Assembly (NCBI GenBank): GCA_945862495.1
Contig: CAMAYM010000002.1
Location: forward strand, 1-64,000
Length of the DNA stretch: 64,000 bases
Reading direction: 5' to 3'
From: Bordetella parapertussis
GTDB taxonomy: Bacteria > Pseudomonadota > Gammaproteobacteria > Burkholderiales > Burkholderiaceae_B
A program made the position numbers and the translations under genes. The notes beneath the pieces were generated by a model. It ran no database searches and was not told where the DNA came from. It was given only the letters and a program-made list of their open reading frames with translations. Below, in pieces: positions 62,151-64,000 of the stretch. Position 1 is the stretch's first letter. Each line of letters opens with the position of its first letter.

Positions 62151-62864
62151 TCAATGCTTAAGCATGTATTCTAACGTGTAGAGCCGCTCCGGGGTACCAA
62201 CGTCTATCCATGCACCATGGTGGAGTTGCCCGATGATGCGTTCCCGCGCAATGGCATCTCGCAAAAGGGGCGCAAGTTTTGCGGGTTGATGCGCGGGTAT
62301 ATCGGCAAAAAGGGAGGGTTGGTATACCCCAATACCAGAGAAGGTGTGTTTGGGCGCGTTAGAAGCGGTAATGGAGGTGGCACGCACGTCTGTGTCGGTC
62401 ACCCGCCCGTCTTCTGTCAGCCCAAAGTCCCCTTTTGGATGATGGTCGGGATTAGGTACAAGTAGCAACCAAGCTTGCTGCGCACTCTGGCTCAAGTGTT
62501 TGCCAATCTTTAAGGCTTGTAACGGACTCCAATCGCACCAGATATCGCCATTCATGACTAAAAATGGGTCCGTTCCTAAAAGTGGTAACGCCGTGGCAAT
62601 GCCGCCCGCGGTTTCGAGCGCAACCGTTTCGGCAGAGTATTGAATACGAACACCCCACTGTCGACCATCCTGGAGTGTTTGCTCAATACGCGCGCCGAGC
62701 CAAGCGTGATTGATCACAATCTCCGTGATGCCTGCGGCAGCCAATTTTTCAATATGCCACTGAATCAGCGGCTTGCCAGCGACCGGTATCAAAGGTTTTG
62801 GCAACGTGTCCGTCAGTGGGCGCATGCGTTCGCCCCGCCCAGCGGCAAGAATCATCGCGCGCAT
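62151..62864 (-). CDS. murU: N-acetylmuramate alpha-1-phosphate uridylyltransferase MurU
   Basis: 237 residues, nucleotidyltransferase of the RfbA-like fold. MurU makes UDP-MurNAc from MurNAc-1-P in the peptidoglycan recycling pathway that bypasses MurA and MurB. LAAGRGERMRPLTDTLPKPL is the nucleotide-binding start, with the catalytic Lys of PKPL. MNGDIWCDWSPLQAL holds the metal-binding Asp. GIGVYQPSLFADIP and HGAWIDVGTPERL are typical of MurU. It begins on the last base of the amgK stop (TGATG), so the two are coupled, as in Pseudomonas. Confidence 0.92.
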   Translation of the reverse strand: MRAMILAAGRGERMRPLTDTLPKPLIPVAGKPLIQWHIEKLAAAGITEIVINHAWLGARIEQTLQDGRQWGVRIQYSAETVALETAGGIATALPLLGTDPFLVMNGDIWCDWSPLQALKIGKHLSQSAQQAWLLLVPNPDHHPKGDFGLTEDGRVTDTDVRATSITASNAPKHTFSGIGVYQPSLFADIPAHQPAKLAPLLRDAIARERIIGQLHHGAWIDVGTPERLYTLEYMLKH

Positions 62865-63907
62865 CAGAACGTGTACCCCACCTTTATTTGGACGTGATCG
62901 AGCTCGTCGAGCACGCGCAACAGCGGTTTAAATGCGATGTACCGTCCAGCGACTTGGCGAACGTATTGATTGACGCGGGGGATATGCGCCAGATAGGCGG
63001 CTTTGCCGTCGCGGTGGTTGAGTCTGGAAAAGACGCCTAGGATGCGCAGATTACGTTGTAGCCCCATCCATTCGTAATCCTGATGAAAATCTGCAAAATC
63101 CGCGGGCACAGGTAATCCATTTTTGCGCGCAAGCTCCCAGTAGCGAATCGCCCAGTCTATTTGTTGTGGCTCTTCCCAAGTCGTGCGGGCGTCCATGACC
63201 AAGGAAGCGAGGTCATAAGTGATCGGGCCTGAGACGGCATCTTGAAAATCCAAAATACCGGGGTTAGCGCCGTATTCTGGGCGATCGCAGTGCATCAGAT
63301 TAGGGGAATGAAAGTCCCGATGCACCAGCACGCGAGGTTGCGCGGCGTTGCGGGTCACGAGCAAGTCAAACACGTGATTGAGTCCTTCAAGCGCAGCGGG
63401 TTCCAAGTTCACCTTGCAATGCACTGAGACGTACCACTCGACAAAGAGACCGAGTTCGTCTTTCAAGCGGGCAGTGTCATAGACAGGGAGTCCCGTTGCA
63501 TCCGCAGTTTGCATTTGCACGAGCGCGGCCAGTGCATCGCGATATATGGCTTGTAAACGTGCGTCAGCGAGACCGGACTGAATGCTGTCGTAGTACGTAG
63601 TGGGCCCCAAATCGGTCAAAAGTAAAAATCCCTGAGTCAGATCCTGCGCAAGAATCGTGGGGACATTGAGATGAACGGCCGCTAATCGGCGCGCGACATC
63701 AACAAAGGGTCGACAGTCCTCCTGGGGGGGCGGTGCATCCATCACGACAAGTGTGCCCTGCGCTGCGGTAATCCGGAAATAGCGCCTAAAACTGGCATCG
63801 CTGGATGCAGGAGCGAGACTGGCAGGTTCGAGCCCTAAAGACGGCGGGCACGTGCGGAGCCACTCAAGAAGTCTTGCTATTCTTGTTTCTGAATTGATGA
63901 TTGACAT
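62864..63907 (-). CDS. amgK: Anomeric MurNAc/GlcNAc kinase AmgK
   Basis: 347 residues from ATG 63907; an upstream TTG at 63952 is less likely. It has the aminoglycoside-phosphotransferase fold and phosphorylates MurNAc at C1 for peptidoglycan recycling. PASSDASFRRYFRITA and LVVMDAPPPQED are the N-lobe. VLVHRDFHSPNLM holds the catalytic Asp, and GILDFQDAVSGPITYDLASL the metal-binding Asp. It forms an overlapping pair with murU. Family knowledge: in related bacteria lptD lies divergent to this pair, so the gene beyond the window is likely lptD. Confidence 0.9.
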   Translation of the reverse strand: MSIINSETRIARLLEWLRTCPPSLGLEPASLAPASSDASFRRYFRITAAQGTLVVMDAPPPQEDCRPFVDVARRLAAVHLNVPTILAQDLTQGFLLLTDLGPTTYYDSIQSGLADARLQAIYRDALAALVQMQTADATGLPVYDTARLKDELGLFVEWYVSVHCKVNLEPAALEGLNHVFDLLVTRNAAQPRVLVHRDFHSPNLMHCDRPEYGANPGILDFQDAVSGPITYDLASLVMDARTTWEEPQQIDWAIRYWELARKNGLPVPADFADFHQDYEWMGLQRNLRILGVFSRLNHRDGKAAYLAHIPRVNQYVRQVAGRYIAFKPLLRVLDELDHVQIKVGYTF

Positions 63908-63981
63908 GAGCGTAAATATCGAAGGAAAAAGTGAATCAAGCGGGTCGTTCAAAGGATCGCAGCAAAGATAAGGGGCTTCTC

Positions 63982-63987
63982 TATAAT
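63982..63987 (+). promoter_or_regulatory. Candidate -10 box (TATAAT) facing right, towards the expected lptD
   Basis: Perfect TATAAT, but the 17-base spacer leads to a poor -35 (GCAGCA). It lies 75 bases from the divergent amgK start. The target gene lies outside the window, so this is a weak inference. Confidence 0.35.
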
Positions 63988-64000
63988 AGCGGTTGAATGA

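Noticed and set aside
1..64000. CRISPR array, tRNA or rRNA genes
   Set aside because: No regularly spaced repeats and no cloverleaf or rRNA-like stretch; nearly all DNA is occupied by protein genes.

Overview
The window looks like the chromosome of a betaproteobacterium of the order Burkholderiales, most likely Alcaligenaceae. The reasons are Bug-type (TctC-like) solute receptors, many acyl-CoA dehydrogenase, CaiB and MaoC genes, the amgK-murU pair at the right edge in the arrangement usual beside lptD, and DUF2889, DUF6776 and YaeQ family proteins. GC content looks close to one half by eye. The genus cannot be named from this sequence. Coding density is high, and no gap between genes exceeds 300 bases. 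I see no tRNA, rRNA, insertion sequence, prophage or CRISPR array. No classical DNA-binding regulator gene was recognised; only a RodZ-like membrane HTH protein is present.

Layout. 1-4840: a Bug receptor cut by the window edge, a small Pro/Tyr-rich lipoprotein, a pair of acyl-CoA dehydrogenases and a periplasmic metallo-beta-lactamase-fold hydrolase, closed by a strong terminator. 4928-7394: an MltB-type lytic transglycosylase coupled to two half-size chromate transporters. 7400-8888: FKBP and lptF on the minus strand. 9096-15389: DUF2889, CitE-like lyase, CaiB, acyl-CoA dehydrogenase, MaoC, MFS and a phosphatase, a tight CoA-acid catabolic operon. 15458-17221: uppP and a fumarylacetoacetase-family gene. 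17332-22012: CaiB, enoyl-CoA hydratase, cupin, thioesterase and MFS. 22152-26214: M20 peptidase, D-aminoacylase-like amidohydrolase and a DUF6817-like protein. 26215-33628: two minus-strand operons (hydratase, FAD protein and cho; then amt, FrnE-like, SDR and HAD) flanking yaeQ. 33864-39627: a complete RND efflux operon. 39656-41479: alpha/beta hydrolase and an orphan RodZ-like gene. 41498-43605: an eroded second RND/outer-membrane-factor locus. 43762-49734: flavin oxidoreductase, thiol dioxygenase, four-rhodanese protein, nucleosidase, thioesterase, serine hydrolase and the C-terminal stub of an Ldh_2-family dehydrogenase. 49789-56621: cupin, Tat hydrolase, isocitrate-dehydrogenase-like enzyme, CMD protein, amidohydrolase, Bug receptor, DapA-like and RraA-like enzymes. 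56660-63907: envelope genes (PAP2, GT9, flippase-like, GT39, DUF6776) and the peptidoglycan-recycling pair murU-amgK.

How the genes work together. Most of the window is catabolic: organic acids are probably captured by Bug receptors and MFS carriers, converted to CoA esters by class III transferases, then oxidised, hydrated and cleaved. A second theme is the envelope: lipid-carrier recycling, sugar transfer, LPS export, peptidoglycan turnover and efflux. The most interesting points are the DUF2889/CitE operon, the thiol dioxygenase with a four-rhodanese protein, the glycolipid cluster at the right end, the deleted RND/OMF locus, a leader peptide overlapping the start of an enoyl-CoA hydratase, and several enzymes whose usual catalytic residues are replaced. 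All functional calls are by family recognition; no database search was run.
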